NCBI RefSeq assembly: GCF_001941425.1
Contig: NZ_CP009244.1
Location: 496,001 to 560,000, forward strand
DNA length: 64,000 nt
Source of the DNA: Corynebacterium ammoniagenes DSM 20306
GTDB taxonomy: Bacteria; Actinomycetota; Actinomycetes; Mycobacteriales; Mycobacteriaceae
Direction of reading: 5' to 3'
The notes under the pieces were generated by a model. That model searched no databases. It had not been told where the DNA came from and saw nothing but the letters and a program-made list of their open reading frames with translations. This document shows, one piece after another, positions 37,360-46,525 of this stretch (the first letter of the stretch is position 1; each line of letters opens with the position of its first letter). The position numbers and the translations under genes were made by a program.

Positions 37360-38823
37360 ATGACCCTTCGTGCTGCCATTTATGCCCGTATCTCGCTCGA
37401 CCTTAAAGAAGAAGCCGGTGTGAAGCGACAAGTTTACTTGGCTACTAAGCAGGCTGAGGCCGACGAGGCGAGCCTAGTCGCCACCTACGTCGACAACAAT
37501 ATTTCGGCTTTCTCCGGTGAGTTCCGGCCGGAGTATGACAAGCTCATCAAGTCTATTGAGGCCGACGACCTGGACGTTGTCTACGTGTACGCATTGGATC
37601 GGCTCACCCGCCGAACCAAGGACACGTTGGCGCTGTTTGAGCTGTGCGAGCGATACAACGTTCGCGTGCGCGCGAACCGCGGATATGACATCGATCCCTC
37701 CGACCCTGCTTCGCGGCTTACCATCGTCATCCTGGGGCTGATCGCCGAGCAGGAGAGCATTGACCGTGCTGCCCGTATTCGTGCAGCCTACGAGGACCGA
37801 GCACGTACCGGCCGTCCCAAGACTGGTGGACGTCGGATGCTTGGCTACGGGGTGGACGGTATGACAGTCATCGACGACGAGGCCCAGGCTATCCGCGATG
37901 CTGCACAGATGGTTCTGGCTGGCAAGACACTGCGCGAAACTGTCCGTGAGATCTTCCACGCCCGCGACATCCAGTCCACTTCAGGCCGAGAGATGTCCCC
38001 GCAGACGCTGCGAGATATCTTGCTTAACCCTCGCGTACGGGGCATAAGCACCTTCAATCCCACCGACCCTGCGACTGGTTACCGCCTTATTAAGGACAGG
38101 CAGATCCTTGGGCCTGGTACGTGGCCGGCAATTATCGACGAGGCAACTGGCGAAAATCTCGATGTCGTGCTTCGTGATCCGGCGCGTCGAAGTAATCACT
38201 CCGGCAATGCACCGACGCGTTACCTTGCTTCCGTGCTGACTTGTACCTGCGGTGATCCGATGTATTCACGCAGTCGCGGGCGTAGAGATGGTTCCACGCA
38301 ACGCTTCTACACGTGCAAACGCTCAAATCCTGGCGGTAAGCACGTCTCTATCGGCGCCGAAATTGACGAGTTCATCGAGCGTGTCATCTTAGCCCGCATG
38401 GCCGAGCCCGATGCCCTGAGGGTCATACAGCAAGCTCTTGCCCCGGCTGAGGACGATGCTGCCACTGACGAGCTTCAGCACTTACTTGCTGATCGGAATG
38501 CTCTCTTAGCGCGCCGCGAGAGCATCGAGGAGTCTGTGATCGCCGCTAATATTGACGTTGATACCTTTGGTCGGCTCGAGAATAAGATCGCTAGACAGGT
38601 GGCTACGATTGAGACTCGGCTCGCGGAGCTGACAGCCTTACATGATGCTGATCCGCTCGCTGCTGAACTGGCAGATGCTTCCAATTTTCCCGAGTGGTGG
38701 GAGGGAGCCTCGGTTCAGGATAAGCGGCGGTTCACCCGTCTACTCATGGAAATACATATCCTTCCTGGCAGGACGGGTGCCAAGCAGTTCGACCCGAACC
38801 GTGTCCAGGTAATCTGGAAATAA
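37360..38823 (+). CDS. Large serine recombinase (integrase of the element)
   Basis: Catalyses attP x attB recombination. The 487 residues show a resolvase-type catalytic domain with Ser12 in ARISLD and LDRLTRR, then a recombinase domain (about 170-290). A zinc-ribbon follows (CTCGDPMYSRSRGRRDG to FYTCKRS, about 303-330) with a long coiled coil (about 380-435). The start is 11 bp past the attL arm, the usual place for an integrase. No dedicated excision factor is recognised. Confidence 0.93.
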   Translation: MTLRAAIYARISLDLKEEAGVKRQVYLATKQAEADEASLVATYVDNNISAFSGEFRPEYDKLIKSIEADDLDVVYVYALDRLTRRTKDTLALFELCERYNVRVRANRGYDIDPSDPASRLTIVILGLIAEQESIDRAARIRAAYEDRARTGRPKTGGRRMLGYGVDGMTVIDDEAQAIRDAAQMVLAGKTLRETVREIFHARDIQSTSGREMSPQTLRDILLNPRVRGISTFNPTDPATGYRLIKDRQILGPGTWPAIIDEATGENLDVVLRDPARRSNHSGNAPTRYLASVLTCTCGDPMYSRSRGRRDGSTQRFYTCKRSNPGGKHVSIGAEIDEFIERVILARMAEPDALRVIQQALAPAEDDAATDELQHLLADRNALLARRESIEESVIAANIDVDTFGRLENKIARQVATIETRLAELTALHDADPLAAELADASNFPEWWEGASVQDKRRFTRLLMEIHILPGRTGAKQFDPNRVQVIWK

Positions 38824-38902
38824 TCCTGGTCAATCTGTGAATCACTGTTGACGGCCTCGGGGCAGGCTGATTCTCAAGGGTCCGACTGATTGGCGACCGT
38901 CA

Positions 38903-39574
38903 TTAATTTGGGACCGCGGTGCTTTTAGGTTTGTACGTCGTTCCCCACGCTACGTTGATCTTACTTCGGAGCATTTCCTGAAGTTCTCCGGCGACCATTT
39001 CATAATCGTAGAGATTGTCTTTCATACGTCCTTCGAATGGTCCCCGGAGTGCCTTTATGTCCGGGATTGCCGTATCGAAAATATTGACGTTCTTTTTCTG
39101 GAGTTGGAGGAGGAACTCAGCCTCAAGGGTAACGGCGCGCCCTATGCGATTGAGTAGTACTGCACAGGGCCCTGCCACTGATTCTACGGTGGCCAGCGTT
39201 GGGTGGAAGTCCGCGCTGCTTGGGAATGCCGGTATCATCACGAAATCTGAGACAGGAGAGAGAATTCGAATGGCTGCGGGACTGTGCGACGGTGTGTCAA
39301 TAATCGTCAAATCGTATTGGCTAGAAGGGTTCAGAATTCGATCGGTTAGCGGGTACGTCTCAGGATGCTTCTGGTAGATCGGAACGTGGTCAACGGGGAA
39401 CGGTAGAGGACTACCCTCCTTGGTCGCGTATTTAGCGGTTGATGCGGCATGGCCTTGATAGACGGCATCTACCACCCGGACACTCGCTCCATGCTCACTG
39501 GCCACCTGCGCCAGCATCAGTGCTGTAGTAGTTCTGCCGGAACCACCTTTGAGATTGGCTACGGTTAGAATCAT
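38903..39574 (-). CDS. ParA-like ATPase with Arg in place of the P-loop Lys
   Basis: Member of the ParA/MinD (deviant Walker A) family, typically for plasmid partition. The 223 residues begin ILTVANLKGGSGRTTTALML: the signature Lys is kept, but the P-loop Lys is Arg (codon AGA). The Walker B-type YDLTIIDTPSHSP segment is intact. No parB-like gene is adjacent. It is divergent from the type III methylase gene. Confidence 0.8.
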   Translation of the reverse strand: MILTVANLKGGSGRTTTALMLAQVASEHGASVRVVDAVYQGHAASTAKYATKEGSPLPFPVDHVPIYQKHPETYPLTDRILNPSSQYDLTIIDTPSHSPAAIRILSPVSDFVMIPAFPSSADFHPTLATVESVAGPCAVLLNRIGRAVTLEAEFLLQLQKKNVNIFDTAIPDIKALRGPFEGRMKDNLYDYEMVAGELQEMLRSKINVAWGTTYKPKSTAVPN

Positions 39575-39790
39575 GATTGCCTTTTCTGGGGTGAATTTTC
39601 AGTGTGTGAGACTCGATCTTAGTGACATTAGCCCGAGTGGGGGAGGCCAGCCCCTGCTCGCGTCCTCGGCGTCGGACCGGCGTGTCCGCAATCCCTAATA
39701 TCACCATTTTGGTAGGTTAGACTTAATGGACAGGGATCTCGGACACCCTGGTTGCAACTGTCAGAGTCTCACTGACCTTTGGTCGCGCTG

Positions 39791-39820
39791 TGTCCGATAT
39801 CGACCGATTATGAACAGACA
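39791..39820. repeat. Resolvase-type recombination site candidate
   Basis: TGTCCGATA (39791-39799) faces TATGAACAGACA (39809-39820), resembling the inverted half-sites of Tn3-type res subsites (TGTCYRATA). A further reversed TGTCCGAGA is near 39737-39745. It lies 30 bp before mod. Confidence 0.4.
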
Positions 39821-39849
39821 CTCATTCGTCAGGCCCGTGGAGCACTAAT

Positions 39850-41769
39850 ATGAACTTCCTTGAAGAACTAGAAGAACTACTAAAGAGTGATCCGCGATTT
39901 GTGTCGCAGGATGGTCAACTCCTTAAACCTAACGTTCACGATGCCGTGCATAATCTCGACGCTGAGCTGCTGGACAAGCTCCTGACTTCGCCCAACATGA
40001 AGGATCACTTCTTCAAGAAGATCAATGGAGTTATGGTCTTTGATCAAGAAAAGTTCATGTGGGTGGTAAATTCCAAAGAGTTCTTGCCAGACAGCTACAC
40101 GGGGTACCGCAATAGGATCGGACTGTCGGCAGGTGGCAATGCCTTGCTTGGTTCATCGAACGATGTCTCACTCGTTTGGCCTTATAAGGACTGTGTTCTC
40201 GAAGGTGGCCAAGATAAGGATGACGAGAAGCGCGACGAGATCTTCTACAACGAGACGTTGGCTCCTGACGAGATCGGACGGCTTCTCGCTCCCAAGGCCT
40301 TTAGGGACGTAGTTCGATATGACGCTTCCGGTTCTTCACAAGTGACTGAGTTGGCGGATGATGACAACCTCATCGTCAAAGGTAACAACCTCCTAGCGCT
40401 CAGTTCTTTGGTGGAGCGGTACGAAGGCAAGATCAAGTGTATTTATATTGACCCGCCGTACTTTTTCCAAAACCGTCGTGGTGAAGATACCTTCACCTAC
40501 AACTCGGATTTCCACCTATCGACGTGGCTCACTTTCATGAAGACACGACTCGAATTTGCGAAGCGACTTCTGCATCGTGATGGAACGCTTTGGATAAGTA
40601 TCGGTGAAGACGGCATGCACTACCTAAAAGTTATGGCCGATTCCGTGTTCGGTTCCGAAAACTTTATTGGAACGATTCCTCGGCGAACCCGCTCTGGCAA
40701 GACTGACGTGTCATTCAACCTCTCCCAGGATTTTGACTGGGTACTGCTCTACACAAACGCCGATAAGGGTAGCGCGCCGATTGGCCGTGAGATCCAGCGT
40801 AAATACTTCGAGTCAGATGATTATCCGGGACGTCCTTGGAGAACTGCTGATCTGACGAAGCAAACGACTGCGACCGAGCGTCCAAACTCCAATTTTACGT
40901 TGGTTGATCCAAAGAACGGTAAAGAATACCCCTCTAGGCCAAAGCGCACTTGGGCAATTACGCGTGAAACATTTCAGAAACATTATGACGAAGGCTATGT
41001 CATTTTTCCTGGGGATTATGATTTTCTAAATATAACGATGCCTGTAGCGCGGAAATTTAAGGATCAAGATGATTCTAAAGAGAAACTAGGTGCCGTTATT
41101 TCTGATTTCTTAATTTCCGATTTTTTGAAGTCTTTACTTTCGGGAAGCAAGAATGCAAAGGGCAATCAACAGATCGATGAGCTGTTCTCTCGCGATGAAT
41201 TCAGCTACGCCAAACCCGAAGAACTTCTCGAAGCCATTCTTACAGTTTCCACACAGCCAGGTGATCTGGTTCTCGATTTCTTCTTGGGGTCTGGCACTAC
41301 AGCTGCAGTTGCTCACAAGATGGGCCGCCGATACATCGGTGTCGAGCAAATGGATTACACCTCGACGGTGACTGTCCCCCGATTAGTCAAGGTTATCGAA
41401 GGTGAGCAGGGTGGCATTTCGAAGTCTCAAAGTTGGCAAGGTGGGGGGTCATTTGTTTATGCAGAACTCGCTGAACAGGGTGAGGCTCTGATGGGTGCAC
41501 TTGAAGACGCACAATCTTTTCAAGACGTTGAGGCCGTGCTCAGTGATGCCACCAATCGCGGTCTCCTTCGTCCTTCAGTATTGCCCGACTCATTGTCGCA
41601 GTCCCGCGACGATTTCAAGGAACTCTCGATTAAAGAGCAGAAGCAGGTGGTTGCTGAGCTGATCGACAAGAACCGGTTGTACATCAATGCATCCGACGTA
41701 GAAGACTCTGAGCTCGGGCTTGCTCAGGCTGACGTCCGCTTTACAAAAAGCTTCTACGAGGTGGATTAG
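39850..41769 (+). CDS. Type III DNA methyltransferase (Mod)
   Basis: N6-adenine methylase and specificity subunit of a type III restriction-modification system. The 639 residues carry catalytic DPPY at 201-204 before the SAM-binding LDFFLGSGTT (about 473-483), the beta-class order of Mod subunits. The central variable region is the presumed target-recognition domain. It lies 2 bp before the restriction subunit gene, so the two are co-expressed. Confidence 0.93.
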   Translation: MNFLEELEELLKSDPRFVSQDGQLLKPNVHDAVHNLDAELLDKLLTSPNMKDHFFKKINGVMVFDQEKFMWVVNSKEFLPDSYTGYRNRIGLSAGGNALLGSSNDVSLVWPYKDCVLEGGQDKDDEKRDEIFYNETLAPDEIGRLLAPKAFRDVVRYDASGSSQVTELADDDNLIVKGNNLLALSSLVERYEGKIKCIYIDPPYFFQNRRGEDTFTYNSDFHLSTWLTFMKTRLEFAKRLLHRDGTLWISIGEDGMHYLKVMADSVFGSENFIGTIPRRTRSGKTDVSFNLSQDFDWVLLYTNADKGSAPIGREIQRKYFESDDYPGRPWRTADLTKQTTATERPNSNFTLVDPKNGKEYPSRPKRTWAITRETFQKHYDEGYVIFPGDYDFLNITMPVARKFKDQDDSKEKLGAVISDFLISDFLKSLLSGSKNAKGNQQIDELFSRDEFSYAKPEELLEAILTVSTQPGDLVLDFFLGSGTTAAVAHKMGRRYIGVEQMDYTSTVTVPRLVKVIEGEQGGISKSQSWQGGGSFVYAELAEQGEALMGALEDAQSFQDVEAVLSDATNRGLLRPSVLPDSLSQSRDDFKELSIKEQKQVVAELIDKNRLYINASDVEDSELGLAQADVRFTKSFYEVD

Positions 41770-41771
41770 CA

Positions 41772-44441
41772 ATGACTACGCCGACTACGCAGGACATGTT
41801 CCTTTTTCAGCAGCTTGATCTTTTCTATGATTTCGGTAGGCAACACCCACTGCCTTCGCATATCAAAAACAACCTGGGTGACCACATCGTGTTGCGCGAG
41901 TATCAGAAGCATGCGTTCTCAAACACGATTGAGTATTTGGGCAATCCGCAGTTTTCGAAGAACCGTCAGACACATTTGCTGTACCACATGGCCACCGGCT
42001 CCGGAAAGACCGTCATGATGGCCGGTTTGATCCTGCATTACTACAGCTTGGGTTACCGCAACTTCCTCTTCTTCGTTAACCAGACCAACATCATTGAGAA
42101 GACAAGAGCCAACTTCTTGGAAAGTGCGTCCAGCAAGTATCTGTTCGCCAGGACTATTGAAATTAATGGAGTGCGAGTTCGCATCAATGAGGTTGAAAAC
42201 TTCTCAAGTGCCAATCCTGATGCGATCAATCTCTGTTTCTCGACGACTCAAAAGCTTCAATCAGATTTTTTTAATCCTAAAGAAAATTCCCTGACCATCG
42301 AAGACTTTGAAGATGTGCCAGTTATACTGATCTCCGACGAGTCTCACCATGTCAACACCCGTACGAAAAAAGCAAGCAAGGCCGAAGAGTCTGAAGACCG
42401 CTCTTGGGAGTACACGGTTAATACTGCGTTCTTGGGTAATCGGGACAACGTTCTCTTGGAATTTACTGCCACCGTTGATTTGCGTGACAAGAACATTCTC
42501 GCCAAGTACAAAGACAAGATCGTCTTTGACTACCCGCTAGCCAGATTCCGAGAATCGGGCTATACCAAGGACTTCCAGAACTTCCAATCCACGCTGGATC
42601 CTTGGGGCCGGACACTTCAGGCTCTTCTGATGTCTGAATACCGTCGCGGTCTTTTCGCCGATGCCGGAGTTGCTGTTAAACCTGTCGTTCTGCTGAAATC
42701 TCAGCGTGTCGATGATTCTCAAGCCTTTTACGACGATTTTTTCCCACGTTTACAGCGATTAACGCCGGACGATATCCTAAAACTTGGTGGCGATGGTCTC
42801 GTGCAAGAGGCAATCGAGTATTTCCAGGCTAAGGATCCGAGCTTGAGGTCACTGTGTCTGAGCATTCAGCAGGGTTTCAGCGAAGAAAACGCCATCATCA
42901 TGAACCGCAAGACTGATAACTCCACCAAGAAGCAGATTGCGGTCAACTCCCTGGAAGATCCTAGCAATCCGTATCGCATCATCTTCACGGTTGACATGCT
43001 CAATGAGGGTTGGGATGTTCTCAATCTGTACGACATCGTGCGACTCTATGAGACTCGACAAGGCGGCAAGGCTGGCAAGCCAAGTGCATACACCATAAAG
43101 GAGGCACAGCTCATCGGGCGTGGTGCTCGTTACTTCCCCTTCCTTCTCGAGACCGAGGACATCGAACGAGAGCCAGAAGCAGCCTTTATTCGCAAATACG
43201 ACAACGATCTCAACAGTCCTTACCGCCTGCTTGAAACGCTGCTTTACCACTCTAAGCAAGACTCCAAATACATCACTGAGCTACGTCTTGCACTCCGTGG
43301 TACGGGTCTGCTAGCAGAGGGAGCGACTAAGGTTACTTACGAGCTGAAGGACATCTTCAAGAAGACCGACTTCTTCCATAATGCCCAACTGTTCAGCAAC
43401 CAACGCGTAGAAGTTTCTCGAAATACTGTCACGGAGCTCGATAACCGCATCAAGTCTGCACAATATCGAGTCGATGTCCGGCAAACACCGTCTCGGTTGC
43501 TCAGCCTCTTTGGCTCAGACGAGCCTGTTAAAGCGAGCGCAGGCGGTCGCATTAGCAGCAGCATTTGCCTTAAGATTCGAGATATTCCGAGCAACGTCGT
43601 GCTCGGAACGCTCGCAAGGTTTGATGCGTTACGCTTCAGCGTCCTGCACCACTACTTCCCTCAATTGAGTTCGATCAATGAGTTTGTCACTTCCGAAAGC
43701 TATCTTGGCAAGACAGAGATTGTTTTCCAGAGTGATCACAGTAACTTGAGCGCTACAGACCTCATTGTCGGGTTGAATAAGGTGTTCGAAGCAGTTGCAA
43801 ACCATCTCCAAACCATCGAGATCGCCTATCGCGGCACGACAGAGTTCGAAGCCAAGCGAGTCAGCGAGATTCTTCGGGATAAGCGTCTCCAGATCACCCA
43901 GCCCGTCAAGGGGGGACTTGGCGACAGCCAAGCCAGCGACGCCTCCGATTCGAACTACTTGGAGCTAGCGGACGCGGACTGGTATGTCTTCAACGACAAT
44001 TTCGGGACCAGCGAAGAGAAAGCGTTCGTCAAATACTTCTCCACAGTCGTCGAAGACCTCAAACGTGACTACGAGGATGTTTATCTCATTCGTAACGAAC
44101 GTTTCGCGCCTCTCTCTATTTACTCTTTCGAGACGGGTGAACGGTTTGAGCCTGACTACATTCTTCTACTGCGAGAAAAGGATGAAAGCTTTTCACAACA
44201 GCAGATCTACATCGAGCCTAAGGGCAAACACCTCCTCGGTACCGACCAATGGAAGGAAGATTTCCTGCTTTCACTGGAAGCTAACGCGATTCCGCATAAG
44301 GTCTACGTCGACAACACAAACTACCGAATCGTTGGGCTGCCGTTCTTCAACGAAGAGAACCGTATGAACGAGTTCCGCGAGGCATTCGTTGATGCTGTGT
44401 CTCGTGACAACACACCTGAAGAAGACGAATTGGGTGAGTAA
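41772..44441 (+). CDS. Type III restriction endonuclease subunit (Res)
   Basis: ATP-dependent translocase/nuclease that works with Mod. The 889 residues contain Walker A MATGSGKT (73-80), DESHH at 189-193, a second helicase domain (FTVDMLNEGWDVLN; QLIGRGARYFP), and a C-terminal PD-(D/E)xK nuclease with Asp795 (FEPDYILLL) and Glu815-x-Lys817 (IEPKGKH). Frame and motifs are intact, so restriction should be active. Confidence 0.93.
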   Translation: MTTPTTQDMFLFQQLDLFYDFGRQHPLPSHIKNNLGDHIVLREYQKHAFSNTIEYLGNPQFSKNRQTHLLYHMATGSGKTVMMAGLILHYYSLGYRNFLFFVNQTNIIEKTRANFLESASSKYLFARTIEINGVRVRINEVENFSSANPDAINLCFSTTQKLQSDFFNPKENSLTIEDFEDVPVILISDESHHVNTRTKKASKAEESEDRSWEYTVNTAFLGNRDNVLLEFTATVDLRDKNILAKYKDKIVFDYPLARFRESGYTKDFQNFQSTLDPWGRTLQALLMSEYRRGLFADAGVAVKPVVLLKSQRVDDSQAFYDDFFPRLQRLTPDDILKLGGDGLVQEAIEYFQAKDPSLRSLCLSIQQGFSEENAIIMNRKTDNSTKKQIAVNSLEDPSNPYRIIFTVDMLNEGWDVLNLYDIVRLYETRQGGKAGKPSAYTIKEAQLIGRGARYFPFLLETEDIEREPEAAFIRKYDNDLNSPYRLLETLLYHSKQDSKYITELRLALRGTGLLAEGATKVTYELKDIFKKTDFFHNAQLFSNQRVEVSRNTVTELDNRIKSAQYRVDVRQTPSRLLSLFGSDEPVKASAGGRISSSICLKIRDIPSNVVLGTLARFDALRFSVLHHYFPQLSSINEFVTSESYLGKTEIVFQSDHSNLSATDLIVGLNKVFEAVANHLQTIEIAYRGTTEFEAKRVSEILRDKRLQITQPVKGGLGDSQASDASDSNYLELADADWYVFNDNFGTSEEKAFVKYFSTVVEDLKRDYEDVYLIRNERFAPLSIYSFETGERFEPDYILLLREKDESFSQQQIYIEPKGKHLLGTDQWKEDFLLSLEANAIPHKVYVDNTNYRIVGLPFFNEENRMNEFREAFVDAVSRDNTPEEDELGE

Positions 44442-44444
44442 CTC

Positions 44445-45017
44445 GTGCTCATTGGTTACGCCCGTGTCTCTACCGCTAGGCAGGGCCAGTCTCTCGATAC
44501 CCAGCGTGAAGCGCTTGTGGCCGCCGGCTGTGACCCCGATTATCTTTACACTGACACGATCAGCGGAACCAAGTGGCAGCGCCCCGGCCTCGATGCCGCC
44601 CTGTCGTATATGCGTGCCGATGATACCCTGGTTGTTACCCGTCTGGACCGCTTGGGTCGCAACCTCGCGGAAACCGTCAACACAATCGCAAACCTTGCCG
44701 AGAGGGACATCAACGTTCGCGTTCTGGAGCCTGTTCTCGACACCTCCCGTCCAGCAGACAAAGTAGTTGTGAACGTCATGGCGAGCCTTGCCGAGTGGGA
44801 GCGTGAGCTACTGATCCAACGCACACGTGAGGGGGTGGCCCATGCACGGGCACAGGGGCGAGTGGGAGGCCCTAAGCCGAAACTGAACCTGGAGCAGAAA
44901 AAGCAGATTAACCAGCTGTTTCAGTCAGGCGAGAGCGTTTCTGCTCTTGCGAGGTCTTTCAACGTCTCACGGCAAACCGTCTATCGAGCACTGAAGGAGT
45001 TTGGCAGCGATGAATAA
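44445..45017 (+). CDS. Small serine resolvase/invertase
   Basis: The 190-residue resolvase-family enzyme has catalytic Ser9 in GYARVSTARQG, the conserved RLDRLGRNLAE and EWERELLIQRTREG, and a C-terminal HTH (SVSALARSFNVSRQTVYRAL). It starts at GTG, 3 bp after the Res gene. Candidate functions are multimer resolution of the excised element or inversion. Confidence 0.9.
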   Translation: MLIGYARVSTARQGQSLDTQREALVAAGCDPDYLYTDTISGTKWQRPGLDAALSYMRADDTLVVTRLDRLGRNLAETVNTIANLAERDINVRVLEPVLDTSRPADKVVVNVMASLAEWERELLIQRTREGVAHARAQGRVGGPKPKLNLEQKKQINQLFQSGESVSALARSFNVSRQTVYRALKEFGSDE

Positions 45018-45282
45018 GGTCGAGAAAGAAATCCAAGCATGGGAGAAGTTGCAGCGCAAGCTCGTAAATGCTGAGCGAAAGCCGCGCCCACTCAAAGCCC
45101 GCGCTCGTGCAATCCGTGGATTCTGGTGCGCAATTTACGAGCTTAATGGTGTAGAAGTAGACGAGAAGGTCTCCCTGGACCAGGAGCCAGTGAATCCATA
45201 CAGGGCTGACCCGCTGACTGGGGCGCTGCGCGGTATCGAGAGTCCCGAAGACGAACTGGAGAAGATTCTTTATCGAAAATAG
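45010..45282 (+). CDS. Small basic hypothetical protein
   Basis: No family recognised. The 90 residues start at ATG 45010, overlapping the resolvase stop by 8 bp, which suggests coupling. The N-terminal half is helical and basic (EKLQRKLVNAERKPRPLKARARA); the C-terminal half is acidic. Probably co-expressed with the resolvase. Confidence 0.55.
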   Translation: MNKVEKEIQAWEKLQRKLVNAERKPRPLKARARAIRGFWCAIYELNGVEVDEKVSLDQEPVNPYRADPLTGALRGIESPEDELEKILYRK

Positions 45283-45571
45283 ATTGAGAAACCCTGACTT
45301 TAGCCGTGGAGAGGAGCATGTGGCTACACACCGCACCGGGTGGCGGGTACTGCTTGACACTTTCTTGGGCTGTGTCCCGACTGAGGCAACGAAGTCCGAA
45401 TTCGTCCAGAGTGTCTCAGACCTGGAGGAACCGTTAGGGACATTGGATTATTGCCGATACATTGAAATTAGGAACCGCCGTATGCGATGGACCGCACGTA
45501 CTGCGGTGTGAGAGGGCTGCCGGGAAGCCCGGCAGCCTACTTGATTCTCTTCCAGTTGCGCGGGGGTCTCG

Positions 45572-46525
45572 CTAGTCGTCGCCCGCTAGCTTCGATGCGA
45601 CGTAGACCATGGGGCTGACTATCAGGCCGATAGTACCTAACGTGACCGCGAGCCAGCCGACCGTCGAGTACCAGGTCTCGGCCGCCGTGACGTGTCCCCA
45701 GAGCGTGCCCACACCGTCGGGTAGACCCAGGAACTGCATTACCCCCACGCCTAACGCCCCGATAGCTGTGAGTCCCGCTCCTACCAGCAGGGCCGCGATG
45801 ATTACCCACAGCGCAAACCTCTTGGTATTCTCCATCCTTTCCGTGTCTTTCTGTATAGCTTCGGCTAGTTTCTGTCGCTCTGTGGTCACCTTTTCCAGCT
45901 CCTTCGACAGACGCGCACGCTCTCGTTCCAGCCGGTTCACGGCTGCGTTGACAGTGCTGTCTAAGCTGTCCTGGACGCTTTTGAAGGACTCGTTGACCAG
46001 TGGCCTCAGGTCAGAACTCAGGCTCGTAGTTAGCTGCCTGGTTAAGCCTCGCGAGACGCTCTTGGCGCTTTCGTCGCTGAGCTTCACCGGATGCTTCGCG
46101 ACCTCCAGCGTTGCGCGGTACATCGCCGCGAGGTCGCCGAGTGTTTTCTGGATACTTTTCATCGATGGGGCCATGTCCGTCAGCATGTTTACCAGACTGC
46201 TGATGGTCTCTGCGACCGCCCGCTGCGCCTGGTCGTACTCCTTCGTCCCGACGGTGGTTTGAGCTAGACTTTTCAGCTGCTCGCCGAGCTTTTGTTGCTG
46301 CCCGGATAACCTCAGAAGTTCCTTCTCCGACGCTGCGATGGATTGGATCTTGGTTTCCAACTCGCTCACTGCTTTGAGCGCTGCTGCTGTCTTGGTTGAG
46401 TCCTTCGTACGTTGACTCTGCATCGTCTCCAAGGCTTCCAAGATGGGGTCTAGGCTTTCGTCGAGATATGTCTCTAGGGTTTGTTGCTGATGCCCGGTCA
46501 TTGGTTGATTCACTGTCTTTTTCAC
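45572..46525 (-). CDS. Coiled-coil membrane mobilisation protein nested over the relaxase gene
   Basis: The 317 residues form long coiled coils (about 30-110 and 190-230; LERERARLSKELEKVTTERQ) and two C-terminal membrane helices (about 236-262 and 283-307). Its first 515 bp overlap the 3' part of the relaxase gene in another frame. That layout recalls mob genes nested in mobA of ColE1-type plasmids. A role in anchoring the relaxosome to the membrane is inferred from the arrangement. Confidence 0.7.
   Translation of the reverse strand: MKKTVNQPMTGHQQQTLETYLDESLDPILEALETMQSQRTKDSTKTAAALKAVSELETKIQSIAASEKELLRLSGQQQKLGEQLKSLAQTTVGTKEYDQAQRAVAETISSLVNMLTDMAPSMKSIQKTLGDLAAMYRATLEVAKHPVKLSDESAKSVSRGLTRQLTTSLSSDLRPLVNESFKSVQDSLDSTVNAAVNRLERERARLSKELEKVTTERQKLAEAIQKDTERMENTKRFALWVIIAALLVGAGLTAIGALGVGVMQFLGLPDGVGTLWGHVTAAETWYSTVGWLAVTLGTIGLIVSPMVYVASKLAGDD

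Noticed and set aside
36391..37431. 346-codon minus-strand frame across eccC and the left junction
   Set aside because: It is a shadow of eccC and the integrase, spans the recombination junction, and the sequence resembles no protein family.
45284..45511. Possible small gene after the 90-residue protein (75 codons, TTG start)
   Set aside because: No ribosome site for the TTG, no family resemblance, and a competing short frame starting at ATG 45318. The 45283-45571 gap is better left without a gene.
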